Origin: Micromonospora sp. NBC_01796
GTDB lineage: Bacteria > Actinomycetota > Actinomycetes > Mycobacteriales > Micromonosporaceae
DNA length: 64,000 nucleotides
Assembly (NCBI RefSeq): GCF_035917455.1
Contig: NZ_CP109078.1
Span: forward strand, 6,928,001 to 6,992,000
Direction: 5' to 3'
The position numbers and the translations under genes are program-made. Position 1 is the stretch's first letter. Each line of letters starts with the position of its first letter. This document shows, in pieces, positions 18,647 through 27,793 of this stretch. The notes beneath the pieces are model-generated. The model saw nothing but the letters and a program-made list of their open reading frames with translations, had not been told where the DNA came from and ran no database searches.

Positions 18647-19795
18647 GTGAGCGACCTCGAAGTGGACCGTGCCCAGCAGGTCTTTGCTCAGGCCTCGCGG
18701 TGGCTGTTCAGCGAACCGATGGCCGCGTTGCTCGCGGCGTTCGGCGAGCGGATGCCGGCCGACGGCTCGGCCTGGCGGGACAGCGCCGGCGACACCGCCG
18801 AATGGCTGCATCTCAACGAGGCACTGCCCACCGCGTTCGACCACGGTGTGGACCCGGCCCGTCTCGACGTGCTGCACCGGGTGTTGCTGGTGGAGCGGAT
18901 GGCCGCCCGGCACTTCAACTTCCGGGACGACCCGGCGGGCAAGTACCGGGAGCGGTCGCAGGCGACGAGGGGCGACTTCACCACCGAGTTCCGGGAACGG
19001 GTGCTGGCACTCGCCGGCCAACTCGACCTGGTCGAGTCACGTCCACCGAGGTACCCGCGCTACGACCACACGCTGGTGCTCGGCGGCGGCTACCGTTCGC
19101 CGCTGCTGCGGTCCCGGTTCGCCGCGCAGGTTCGTGCGTCCGGAGTGGACCTCGGGCAGATCGCCCTGCTCGGCAGCCCACGCTTCCTGATCACGGAAGA
19201 TCCGCCGGAACGGCCGGTCGTGGAGAGCTACGCGCCCGGTGCCACCGACGAGTTCGACCTGCTGATCGCCGCCGCCCAGCAGGAGTTCGGGGTGTCGCCG
19301 ACGGTTGCCGAGTTCGTCTGCGGCTGTGCGTCGGCCGAGCGGCAGTGCCCACGTTGGCAGTCGGGGGACGTGCAGGGGACGCCTTCGGCGTACACGCACG
19401 AGCGCCGGACCAGCCTGGCCGATCCGGCGGGGCACCCGGTCGCGTCGGCGCTGTCGGCGAGTACGGGTCGGCCACCGTACCGGCCCCAGACCTCGGACAC
19501 GTTCGCGCTGTGGGCGCGACTCAACGATCCGCGGCCGGACCAGCGGCTGCTGGTCGTCACCACGCAGGTGTTCGTGCCGTTCCAGTCGTTCGACGCGATG
19601 CGGCTGCTCTACCTGCCCTATGGCCTGGACATCGACACCGTCGGCCTGCCCACCCAGTGGGGTGACCGGCCACTGAGCGCCGAGTACCTGTTGCAGGAGA
19701 CGCTGTCGGGGATCCGATCCGCGCGCCGGTTGCTGGTCGACGCCGCCGAGGCCTTCGTCCGGGCGGACGAGCCCCTGCTGACACCCGACCGCTAG
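18647..19795 (+). CDS. Unrecognised 382-aa protein
   Basis: I do not recognise this protein with confidence. It starts at a GTG 9 nt after the SGNH stop, with GGAGGCGATAGGG upstream, so it is co-transcribed. The N-terminal ~130 residues are helical; a Rossmann-like core follows, with TLVLGGGYRSPLLRSRFAA near residues 143-161 and a second strand LLVVTTQVFVPFQSFDAMRL near 303-322. The LGGG...R and VTT...PF pattern is reminiscent of DUF218/YdcF-like proteins, but the match is loose. CGCASAERQC in the middle is Cys-rich. No signal peptide or membrane segment. Confidence 0.75.
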   Translation: MSDLEVDRAQQVFAQASRWLFSEPMAALLAAFGERMPADGSAWRDSAGDTAEWLHLNEALPTAFDHGVDPARLDVLHRVLLVERMAARHFNFRDDPAGKYRERSQATRGDFTTEFRERVLALAGQLDLVESRPPRYPRYDHTLVLGGGYRSPLLRSRFAAQVRASGVDLGQIALLGSPRFLITEDPPERPVVESYAPGATDEFDLLIAAAQQEFGVSPTVAEFVCGCASAERQCPRWQSGDVQGTPSAYTHERRTSLADPAGHPVASALSASTGRPPYRPQTSDTFALWARLNDPRPDQRLLVVTTQVFVPFQSFDAMRLLYLPYGLDIDTVGLPTQWGDRPLSAEYLLQETLSGIRSARRLLVDAAEAFVRADEPLLTPDR

Positions 19796-19806
19796 GCGAC
19801 GAGCAT

Positions 19807-19849
19807 CGGGCGGGCACCCGGGTCTGGTCCTGACCCGAGTGCCCGCCCG
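19807..19849. terminator. Bidirectional terminator hairpin
   Basis: CGGGCGGGCACCCGGGTC (19807-19824) and GACCCGAGTGCCCGCCCG (19832-19849) form an 18-bp stem with one mismatch and a 7-nt loop, between two converging genes. Confidence 0.7.
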
Positions 19850-19867
19850 CGGTGTGCTTCCGACGTC

Positions 19868-21928
19868 CTACCAGGCGGACGGTGCCGGCGGTACGACGAC
19901 CGGCGGGCGGTCGTCGCAGGTGATGGTGTTCGGCAGCTCCCAGGCGGCGAGCCAGGGGCCGGTGGTGCCACCCCCGTCGTTGCCGCCGAGGTCGGTCACG
20001 GAGAACTCCGAGCCGGTGGGCGGGAAGTTGAACGACCCGCAGTTGTTGATGCCGACCGCACCGACGTTGCGGGCGTCGACGTTCTCGAACGAGGCGGATC
20101 CGGAGACGCGGGCGCTGAGTACGGAGGTGCCCGTACCGTCGACCCTGATGTCCTTGAAGTGGACGTTCCTGATGGAGTAGAGGTCCTTCACCGACCACTC
20201 GCTGACCATCATGATCGCGTTGTAGGTACTGTCGAGGTAGTGGTCCCCGACGACCTGGATGTCCGCGTCGATGGTCTTCTCGAGGGCGTAGATCCAGATG
20301 GCGCCCAGGCCGATGTTCCAGTTCAGCTCGAAGGTGCCGGCCCGGACCACGGTGTTGTTCGTGATCCACAGGTGCCCGGCGAACGGCTGTGCGCCGAACC
20401 GGGAACCGATCTGGATGCCGCTGCCCTCCCGGATCGGGTCGGCGACGAGGTTGTTCGAGACGGTGTTGTCCGTGCCGCCGTAGATCGCGATCCCGTTGGC
20501 GAGCGTCGGGGTCTGCACGGTGTTGTGGTCGAAGGTGTTGTTGGCGTTCGCGGTCGTCTCGGACCACATGGCCAGGCCGTCGTCACCGGTGTTGCGGATG
20601 AAGTTGTTCGCCACCACCGAGTCCGTCACACCGATATGGAAGTTGAGCGCGTCGGCGATCTGGTCGACGATGACGTTGTTGGTGACCCGTACGTTGGTCA
20701 TCGGACCGTCGAACCAGAGGCCGACCTTGGTGTGCCGGATGTGCAGGCCGTCGATGGTCGAGTTGCTCATCGCACCGCCGATGCCGTTCACCTGGTCGGT
20801 GTCGATGCGCTCGCGTACGTCGCCCTCGATCGCGAACCCGGACAGGTGGACGTTGTTGCTCCCGCCGACCGCGGCGTCCTTGCCGTAGAAGCCCACGCCG
20901 GTGTGCACGGAGCCGTCCGGGGCCGGGGGATCGAGCGCGACCTCGCGGCCCTTGATGATCGTGTACCAGCTTCCGGCGCCCTCGATCGTCACGTCGTCCA
21001 CGATGATGTGCCGGTTCACCTGGTACGTGCCCGGCGGCACGTAGACCTTGAGGCGGGTGAGCTTGGCGAAGGCGATCGCCCGGTCGAACGCGCCGGCGGA
21101 GTCGCGCCGGCCGGTCGGGTCCGCGCCGAAGGCCAGCACGTTCGCCGCGATCAGCCGGACCTGCGGCGGGGCGACGAGCTGCGAGTCGAGCAGGTCGATG
21201 ACCGTCCAGGCGGCGTTGCTGCCGGCTGGCGCCGTGAGTCGTACCTTGTCACCGGCGCGGTAGGTCTGGCCGAGCAGCAGGCGCTGCTCGTCGTAGAAGT
21301 GCATCGGGCGGAACGGCTTGGTGATCGTCGGGGTCGGGGTGGTGGCCGCCGGTACGCAGGCGCACTCGGTGATCCACCAGTCCGGGTGCAGCAGGTCGGC
21401 GTTCGGGTCGTTGGTGAACGAGTACTGGTTGTAGAGCCAGGCGTACTGCGAGGTGAGCGTCATGGTCTTCTTCGACCCGCCGTTCACCGTGACGTTGAGC
21501 GGCGCGGTGATCCCGCCGCCGTTGGGCGCGTCCGGGAGGCTGTAGCGCACCGTGATGGCGTTCGCGGCCTTCGGCAGGGTGAACTCGACGTACTGTCCGG
21601 GGGTCAGCTTGACCGCCCTGCGCCCGGACGCCTCCGACGGCAGCGTGTACGGCGTGCGGTCGGGACCGATCACCACGCCGTTGGTCCGGGCGTTCTCCGC
21701 CTCCTGTTCGAGGAAGTCGACGTTGGCGCCCCGGCCGGCGACGAGTGACGGGTCGAGTCCCGCGCGCGTCACCACCGGGGCCGGGCCGGATGGGGTCTTC
21801 CCACCGGCGTACGCCGTGCCGGCGCCGCCCCCGACGACCAGGCTGAGACCTATGACAGCCGCCGCCGCTACCCAGCGCGGTGGCCGGGTGGACCGCCTCG
21901 CCGTAACTCCGATGATGCTCCGTGACAT
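19868..21928 (-). CDS. Secreted parallel beta-helix glycosidase, GH87-like
   Basis: 686 aa with a signal peptide ending near ...TAYA (residue 41). Residues about 70-150 form a CBM-like beta domain (GQYVEFTLPKAANAITVRYS). From about 265 onward repeated strands such as NVRVTNNVIVDQ and NTFDHNTVQTP mark a right-handed parallel beta-helix, and NTGDDGLAMWS carries an acidic pair. This layout resembles GH87 alpha-1,3-glucanase/mycodextranase proteins, though other beta-helix lyases and hydrolases remain possible. It likely attacks a fungal or bacterial alpha-glucan outside the cell. Monocistronic, ended by the hairpin at 19807. Confidence 0.75.
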   Translation of the reverse strand: MSRSIIGVTARRSTRPPRWVAAAAVIGLSLVVGGGAGTAYAGGKTPSGPAPVVTRAGLDPSLVAGRGANVDFLEQEAENARTNGVVIGPDRTPYTLPSEASGRRAVKLTPGQYVEFTLPKAANAITVRYSLPDAPNGGGITAPLNVTVNGGSKKTMTLTSQYAWLYNQYSFTNDPNADLLHPDWWITECACVPAATTPTPTITKPFRPMHFYDEQRLLLGQTYRAGDKVRLTAPAGSNAAWTVIDLLDSQLVAPPQVRLIAANVLAFGADPTGRRDSAGAFDRAIAFAKLTRLKVYVPPGTYQVNRHIIVDDVTIEGAGSWYTIIKGREVALDPPAPDGSVHTGVGFYGKDAAVGGSNNVHLSGFAIEGDVRERIDTDQVNGIGGAMSNSTIDGLHIRHTKVGLWFDGPMTNVRVTNNVIVDQIADALNFHIGVTDSVVANNFIRNTGDDGLAMWSETTANANNTFDHNTVQTPTLANGIAIYGGTDNTVSNNLVADPIREGSGIQIGSRFGAQPFAGHLWITNNTVVRAGTFELNWNIGLGAIWIYALEKTIDADIQVVGDHYLDSTYNAIMMVSEWSVKDLYSIRNVHFKDIRVDGTGTSVLSARVSGSASFENVDARNVGAVGINNCGSFNFPPTGSEFSVTDLGGNDGGGTTGPWLAAWELPNTITCDDRPPVVVPPAPSAW

Positions 21929-22234
21929 CGAATGACTCGTTTCTCTCGGGACGGTGACGGTGAGCCGACGCTCAACGGCGGAGCGTCCTCCGTGGTGGCC
22001 GCAGGGTCGTCACGCTACGTTCACAGACTTGAAACAGAGCTGGAGCCGTCATGTTATTGCAGAAATCTGTCAATATTCAAGCGCAACTTTGTCGTATATT
22101 TTGGGACCATTGTCGACATTCAAAGCGGATGTCGGCGACGAGCAGTCCGTGGGGGGAGCGGACCACCGGCACCGCCCGAGTCGAGCCGAACGGGCGGTAG
22201 CCCGGCCGGTGACCGTACGGAATGATCTCCGCGC
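21929..22234. other. AT-richer divergent promoter region
   Basis: 306 bp between the beta-helix glycosidase and the divergent M48 gene. Positions about 22040-22130 are notably richer in A/T than the rest of the window. On the minus strand TTGAAT and TAACAT at 18-nt spacing form a possible promoter for the glycosidase. The CCGAAA-N-TTTCGG operator was not found here. Confidence 0.4.
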
Positions 22235-22240
22235 GTGATC

Positions 22241-23515
22241 ATGAGTACGACCGCCGCCGCTCCCACCGACCTCTCCCGCTGCGCCAGGTGCGCGACGGCG
22301 ACCGTGACCGTGAACGGGGCGACCCCCTGGTGTCCCGCCTGCGAGTGGAACCTCGACCTCTTCGAACCGGCCCGACGGACCCCCGAGCTCGGTTGGCGCT
22401 GGGCCGACCGACGGATACACCGGATCGCGTACCGGCTGACCGGACGGCAGTTCGCCGAGCTGGTCGGGCGCAGCCTCGACCGCCCCCGGATCTCGGCGGC
22501 GCGGATCGTCACCGTCACCGCGTCGGTGCTCCTGCTCGTCGGCATCGTCGCGCTGGCCGTCCTCGGGGTCTGGCTGGTGACGTACAGCTTTCCGGCACCG
22601 GCGATCGTGCCCGGCGTCGCCGCACTCGGGCTGGCCGTCGCACTGCGCCCCCGCTTCGGCCGGCCCGACCCGCACGCCGACATCCTGACCCCGGAGCAGG
22701 CGCCCGCACTGCACCGGCTGATCGAACAGGTGGCGGCGGCGGTCGGTGCGCCGGCTCCGCACATCGTGCAGGTCGAGGACACGTTCAACGCGTACGCGAC
22801 CTCGGTGGGACTGCGGCACCGTCGGGTGCTCTGCCTGGGTCTGCCGTTGTGGGGCGTCCTGCGCCCGCAGGAGCGGGTGGCGTTGCTCGGCCACGAGCTG
22901 GGTCACTTCGTCAACGGCGACGTACGACGCAGCCTGCTCACCCAACCCGCCTTCACCACGCTCGCCTCCGCCGCCGACCTCGTCCGACCCCACCACGGCT
23001 CCACCGACGGAGTGAGCCCATTCGTCATGATGGCCGTCCGGGTCGTCCAGGCGATGGCGGTGCGGGTCCTGCTCGCCGCCCATGTCCTGCTCGTCTGGGT
23101 CGGCCTGCGGGACACCCAACGCGCCGAATACCTGGCCGACGAACTGGCGGCGACCGCGGCCGGCTCGACCGCGGCGGTGGACCTGCACGAGGTGATCCTG
23201 CTGACCGACAGCATCGAGCTCGTCGTACGCCGGGAGGCCCGTGCCGGGCGCGGCGTCGCCCACTGGCGCGCGGCGGCCGACGAGGCGCGGACCGCGTTGC
23301 GTCCGGGCATCGGCGTCCGGGGCCAGCTTTCCATCCGGGACGAGGTTTCCCTGTTCGCGAGCCACCCGCCGGTCGGAATGCGCCTGCGGATGCTGCGCGG
23401 ACGGACCTGGCGCACCTCGGCGGTGGGCCTGACCGAGACCGAATCGGCGGGGATCGACGCCGAACTCGTCAAGGAGTACGAACGCGTCCGCCGCGTCCTC
23501 GCCTGGTCGCACTGA
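22241..23515 (+). CDS. M48-family membrane zinc metallopeptidase with N-terminal zinc ribbon
   Basis: 424 aa from the ATG at 22241 (an in-frame GTG lies at 22235; neither has a strong ribosome binding site). The N-terminus has two CxxC pairs (CARC, CPAC) forming a zinc ribbon. Two hydrophobic segments follow (about 89-118 and 122-140). The catalytic motif HELGH is near residues 217-221 and the third zinc ligand is in RAEYLADELAA. This is the HtpX/Ste24-like M48 fold, probably with its active site facing the cytoplasm. The role is likely membrane protein quality control, inferred from the family. Confidence 0.85.
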   Translation: MSTTAAAPTDLSRCARCATATVTVNGATPWCPACEWNLDLFEPARRTPELGWRWADRRIHRIAYRLTGRQFAELVGRSLDRPRISAARIVTVTASVLLLVGIVALAVLGVWLVTYSFPAPAIVPGVAALGLAVALRPRFGRPDPHADILTPEQAPALHRLIEQVAAAVGAPAPHIVQVEDTFNAYATSVGLRHRRVLCLGLPLWGVLRPQERVALLGHELGHFVNGDVRRSLLTQPAFTTLASAADLVRPHHGSTDGVSPFVMMAVRVVQAMAVRVLLAAHVLLVWVGLRDTQRAEYLADELAATAAGSTAAVDLHEVILLTDSIELVVRREARAGRGVAHWRAAADEARTALRPGIGVRGQLSIRDEVSLFASHPPVGMRLRMLRGRTWRTSAVGLTETESAGIDAELVKEYERVRRVLAWSH

Positions 23516-23696
23516 GCGTCCCGCTCCCACCATTCTGCCAGGGGCGGCGAATCGGTCACGGCCCGTCGCCGTTGCGAGCCGGACGGCGACCCGAACGGCC
23601 CGACGGTGAACCGGTCGTGCCGTACGTCTCGGCTGGCCGCCCCTGGCCCCGGACTCTTCCGTCGATGCCACCCGAGCCGTTGCGGGCTATACAAAG

Positions 23697-24488
23697 GTGG
23701 TGAGTATCGGTGGAGCGGAGCTCGTCATCGCCATGGTCGGCTGGCTGTACGAGCACAGCCGTGAGCTGCTTTCGAATCGGGCGAGCAACGTACGTGCGGC
23801 GGCGACCCTCGACTTCGCCCAGACGCCCCCGACCACCCCGTTCAAGATCCGCTTTCGGACGCCGCGTCGATCGGGTGACGCGTGGGCTCTGGTCGCGTTC
23901 GGCCATGAGGACGGACGAACGCCGTACATAGCCCCGGTCGGAGTCAACTGCGGCATTGCCTGCTCGTTGCCGCCCGGCCACTACGAGATCCGGGCGCTGT
24001 ATCTGTCGCCGAAGACAAGCCACACGCACGTGCCGCTACTGCTCGGGATCGGCTCGGCCTATCACCCGATCATGCCGGGGCGGCTACGCCCCTACCAGAT
24101 CGTCGGCCGCGTTCCGACCGGCGAGGACCTCGCACACCTGCGGGAAACGCACCCCAAGGGACTGCCGTTCAAGCTGCCGACACACCTGCCGGCCGCGCGC
24201 CGACAGGTCGAGGACCTCTGGTCGCCGGACCCCGACGAATGGGCGGGTGGCGGGCGGGCGAGCCTGGGTCGGGCAAGCCCGGGTCGGGCGCGGGTGGATC
24301 CGTACGAGATCCTGGCGTCGCCAACACCGCCGGATCCGCCCAGGTCGGCGGCGGGTCCGCCGAGGCACGTGCTCTCGGATGATCCGTTCGACGCCGCCCA
24401 GTGCTACAAGTGCAGTCGGTCCGGCCTCCGGTGTACCCGATGCGGAAAATTCCGGTGCGTCCTGCATCGCGACGAGAGTTGCCCGTAG
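23697..24488 (+). CDS. Hypothetical protein with C-terminal zinc knuckle
   Basis: 263 aa, not recognised. The N-terminal ~150 residues are a mixed alpha/beta domain (PFKIRFRTPRRSGDAWALVAF), then a Pro/Gly-rich linker, and the last 28 residues hold CYKCSRSGLRCTRCGKFRC...H...C, a cluster of six Cys plus His likely to bind one or two zinc ions. The start is one of two consecutive GTG codons; ATG 23732 is in a different frame. No membrane segment or partner gene. Confidence 0.65.
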   Translation: MVSIGGAELVIAMVGWLYEHSRELLSNRASNVRAAATLDFAQTPPTTPFKIRFRTPRRSGDAWALVAFGHEDGRTPYIAPVGVNCGIACSLPPGHYEIRALYLSPKTSHTHVPLLLGIGSAYHPIMPGRLRPYQIVGRVPTGEDLAHLRETHPKGLPFKLPTHLPAARRQVEDLWSPDPDEWAGGGRASLGRASPGRARVDPYEILASPTPPDPPRSAAGPPRHVLSDDPFDAAQCYKCSRSGLRCTRCGKFRCVLHRDESCP

Positions 24489-24637
24489 GCACCGGCGGTC
24501 ACCGCGGTTGGTTGCCGAGGTCGGTCACCCGGACGGCTTCACACCCCATTCACCAGGGCGACGATCCTTTGTCGATCTTCAGTACGGCGTCCGCCGTAGC
24601 TTCGGGTCGACCATCGACAGCCCTGGGAGGGTGACTT

Positions 24638-27600
24638 GTGTCCATGACCCGGATCAGTGCCACGGCCGGTCTGGTGCTCGCGATCGTCGCGGGCACCGCG
24701 GGTGCCGTACCAGCCAGCGCCACCACCGGCGCGGACCTGGTGACGGACCCGGCCAGCTACGTGGATCCCTTCATCGGCAGCGCCCGCGACGGCAACACCT
24801 GGCCCGGCGCGGTGCGTCCGTTCGGGATGATCTCGTGGAGCCCGACCAGCACACGCGGCGACCAGACCAGCACCGGTGCGGCCAACGGGTACCAGTACGA
24901 CACCACGCGGGTGCGCGGGTTCAGCCTCACCCACGTCAACGGCGCCGGGTGCAACCCCGGCGCGGCCGGCGACGTGCCGATCATGCCGTACGTCGGCGCC
25001 GTCGACTCCTCGCCGACCGCCGACACCACCGACGCCAAGTACGCCAGCAACTTCTCCCACGCCACCGAGTCGGCCGACCCGGGCCGGTACACGGTCACCC
25101 TCGACTCCGGGGTGAAGACCGACCTCGCGGTGAGCACCCGCGCCGGGGTGGGCGAGTTCGGCTTCCCCGCCGGCAAGCCCGCCAACCTGCTCTTCCGCAC
25201 CTCGAACTCGCTCAACGGCAGCGAGGACGCGGAGATTGACATCGACGTCGCACACCAGCGGGTCACCGGTTCGGTGCTGACCGGGGCGTTCTGCGGCCGG
25301 CGGGCAAACGGCGGGGTGAACAACCGCAAGACGTACTACCGCCTCTACTTCAGCGCCACCTTCGACCGGCCGTTCGTCGGCAACGGTGTCTGGACCGACG
25401 CCACCCTCACCCCCGGTGGTGTCCACGCCACCGGCGGCGAGGGGTACGCCACCGGCGCGGACCGGGCAGGGCGCGGCTCCGGCGGGTACGTCACCTTCGC
25501 CACCGGTGCCGACACCGGCACCCGGGTACGGATGCGGGTCGGCATCTCCTACGTCAGCCTCGCCGGTGCCGAACTGAACCGGGACACCGAACTGCGGCCC
25601 GGCGCCACCGTGCAGACGGTCGCCGACCAGGGCTACCGCGAGTGGAACGAGCAACTGCGCGGAGTCCGGATCGGCGGCGGCTCGCCCGACCAGCGCACCA
25701 CGTTCTACACCGCGCTGTACCACGCGATGCTCCAGCCGAACATCTTCAACGACGTCGACGGCCGGTATCTCGGCAGCGACATGGCCGTGCACAGCCTCGC
25801 CCCGGGACAGAAGGCCCAGTACGGCACCTTCTCCGGCTGGGACCAGTACCGGGCCCACATCCAGTTGCTCGCCCTGCTCAAGCCGCAGGTCGCCGGCGAC
25901 TTCGCGCAGTCGCTCTACCAGTTCGCCCAGCAGAACAACGGCATCTGGGACCGCTGGATCCACAACAACGGCTCCACCCACGTGATGACCGGCGACCCGG
26001 CCGCGCCGACCCTGGCCACCTTCGCCGCGATGGGCGTACGCAACTTCGACAGCGTCGGGGCGTACGAGTCGCTGCTGCGGCAGGCGACCGTACAGAACCC
26101 GGACGCGGAGAACGACGGCGGCTGCCCCGGCCAGTGCACCGGCCAACGGCCGGCCCTGGACCGGTACCTCGCCCTGCACTACGCACCCCAAAATGCCTGC
26201 CACTGCTGGGGCGGGGCGGCCGAGACCCTGGAGAACTCGCTCGCCGACTTCTCCCTGGCCATGTGGGCGCAGCGGCTCGACCGGGACACCGAGTACCAGA
26301 CGCTGGCGGAGCGGGGCAACTGGTGGCGCAACACGTACAACTCGGCCGCCACCCCGACCGACGGCTACCAGCAGGCCCGTAACTCCGACGGGAGTTGGGC
26401 CGGCGGCTTCAGCCCGTCCACCGACGTCGGCTTCGCCCAGGGGTCCAGCGCCACCTACACCTGGATGGTGCCGCAGAACGTGGCGGGACTCGCCGCCGCG
26501 ATGGGCGGTACGGCGGACGCGATCCGTCGGCTCGACGGATTCTTCCACGACGAGGCCGGCAACTGGGCGGTCCGGGGCGGCAGTGCCCTGCGGTACGACC
26601 CGACGAACGAGCCGGGCCTGCACGCACCGTGGCTCTACAACGGGCTCGGTCAGCCGTGGAAGACCCAGGCGACCGTACGCGAGATCGTCGACACCGTGTA
26701 CGGCACCGGACCGTCCGGACTGCCCGGCAACGACGACCTCGGCACCATGTCGGCCTGGTACGTCTTCGCCGCGATAGGCGTCTTCCCGCAGGTGACCGGG
26801 CGGGCGGAACTGCTCCTGGGCAGCCCGCTCTTCCCGACCGTGCGGATCGAGCGGGACAACGGGGTGAAGCTCGTTGTCAACGCCCCGAACACCTCCGACG
26901 CCAACCAGTACGTCCAGTCCGTACGCCTCGACGGTGCGCCGTACGCGAAGTCGTGGCTGCCCGAGTCGTTCATCCGCAGCGGCGGCACCGTGAACGTGAC
27001 GCTCGGCGCCGACGCGAACCGGAGCTGGGGCACCGGCGCCAACCAGGTTCCCCGCGACCGGGTGCCCGTACCCGGCGCCTGTGACGGGGTCGAGCTGCCG
27101 CAGCCGGCACCGGGCACGCCGGGGCTGACCGGGGTCGGCTACTGGCCGCTGGACGAGAACACCGGCAGCACCACCGTCGACCGGGTCGCCGGCAACAACG
27201 GCACCCTGGTCAACGGACCGACCTGGACCGCCGGCCGCAACGGGTCCGGGCTGCAGTTCAGCAACGGCAACCAGTACGTCGACACCGGTCGTACCATCCT
27301 CGACACCAAGGGTGGTTACACCGCCGCGGCCTGGGTACGGCTGGACAGCGCCAGCGGCGCGTTCCAGACGGTGGTGAGCCAGGACGCGGACCGCAACAGC
27401 GCGTTCTTCCTCCAGTACTCCGGCGGTGACCGCAGGTTCGCGATGAGTTTCGCGGGCGTACGGGCGGTCGCTCCGACGGTGCCGGTCGCCGGTCAGTGGT
27501 ACCACCTGGTGGGTGTCCGGGACGCCGCCGCCGGACGGCTCAGCGTCTACGTCGACGGGCAGCTCGGCCGGCAGGTCGACGCCTGCGCCGGCGAGGCGTC

Positions 27601-27742
27601 GACCGGACCACTGGTGATCGGTCGGGGCAGGTTCGGCGGTGGCCCGGTCGACTACTGGGGTGGCGCGATCGACCAGGTGCACGTCTACGACCGCCCGCTC
27701 GGTGCGGCCGAGGTCAAGGCGCTCTACGACTCGGGCCGGTAG
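24638..27742 (+). CDS. Secreted GH92 alpha-mannosidase with C-terminal LamG domain
   Basis: 1034 aa. The signal peptide ends near ...VPASA (residue 28). A GH92 catalytic domain spans about 35-800, including YVDPFIGSARDGNTWPGA at its start, NEPGLHAPWLYN near 656-667 (with the likely catalytic Glu) and GNDDLGTMSAWYVF near 697-710. A concanavalin/LamG carbohydrate-binding domain (VGYWPLDENTGS onward) fills the last ~200 residues. GH92 enzymes are calcium-dependent exo-alpha-mannosidases acting on mannans and glycoproteins. It starts at a GTG after GGGAGGG. Monocistronic. Confidence 0.95.
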   Translation: MSMTRISATAGLVLAIVAGTAGAVPASATTGADLVTDPASYVDPFIGSARDGNTWPGAVRPFGMISWSPTSTRGDQTSTGAANGYQYDTTRVRGFSLTHVNGAGCNPGAAGDVPIMPYVGAVDSSPTADTTDAKYASNFSHATESADPGRYTVTLDSGVKTDLAVSTRAGVGEFGFPAGKPANLLFRTSNSLNGSEDAEIDIDVAHQRVTGSVLTGAFCGRRANGGVNNRKTYYRLYFSATFDRPFVGNGVWTDATLTPGGVHATGGEGYATGADRAGRGSGGYVTFATGADTGTRVRMRVGISYVSLAGAELNRDTELRPGATVQTVADQGYREWNEQLRGVRIGGGSPDQRTTFYTALYHAMLQPNIFNDVDGRYLGSDMAVHSLAPGQKAQYGTFSGWDQYRAHIQLLALLKPQVAGDFAQSLYQFAQQNNGIWDRWIHNNGSTHVMTGDPAAPTLATFAAMGVRNFDSVGAYESLLRQATVQNPDAENDGGCPGQCTGQRPALDRYLALHYAPQNACHCWGGAAETLENSLADFSLAMWAQRLDRDTEYQTLAERGNWWRNTYNSAATPTDGYQQARNSDGSWAGGFSPSTDVGFAQGSSATYTWMVPQNVAGLAAAMGGTADAIRRLDGFFHDEAGNWAVRGGSALRYDPTNEPGLHAPWLYNGLGQPWKTQATVREIVDTVYGTGPSGLPGNDDLGTMSAWYVFAAIGVFPQVTGRAELLLGSPLFPTVRIERDNGVKLVVNAPNTSDANQYVQSVRLDGAPYAKSWLPESFIRSGGTVNVTLGADANRSWGTGANQVPRDRVPVPGACDGVELPQPAPGTPGLTGVGYWPLDENTGSTTVDRVAGNNGTLVNGPTWTAGRNGSGLQFSNGNQYVDTGRTILDTKGGYTAAAWVRLDSASGAFQTVVSQDADRNSAFFLQYSGGDRRFAMSFAGVRAVAPTVPVAGQWYHLVGVRDAAAGRLSVYVDGQLGRQVDACAGEASTGPLVIGRGRFGGGPVDYWGGAIDQVHVYDRPLGAAEVKALYDSGR

Positions 27743-27752
27743 GTCCGGTCCC

Positions 27753-27792
27753 GCGTGGGGTGGGCGAGCCGTCCGGCTCGCCCACCCCACGC
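27753..27792. terminator. Strong bidirectional terminator hairpin
   Basis: A perfect 18-bp stem (27753-27770 with 27775-27792), loop GTCC, no T-run. It lies between the converging GH92 and ADP-ribosylglycohydrolase genes and ends 2 nt from the latter's stop. Confidence 0.8.
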
Positions 27793-27793
27793 T

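Noticed and set aside
20159-21748. 529-codon plus-strand frame opposite the beta-helix glycosidase
   Set aside because: Repetitive Val/Asp/Arg composition and no motifs; shadow frame.
24539-27790. Very long open frame (about 1080 codons) on the minus strand opposite the GH92 gene
   Set aside because: It is antisense to a clear GH92-LamG protein, has low-complexity Val/Gly/Arg-rich composition and no domain; it reflects third-position G+C bias.
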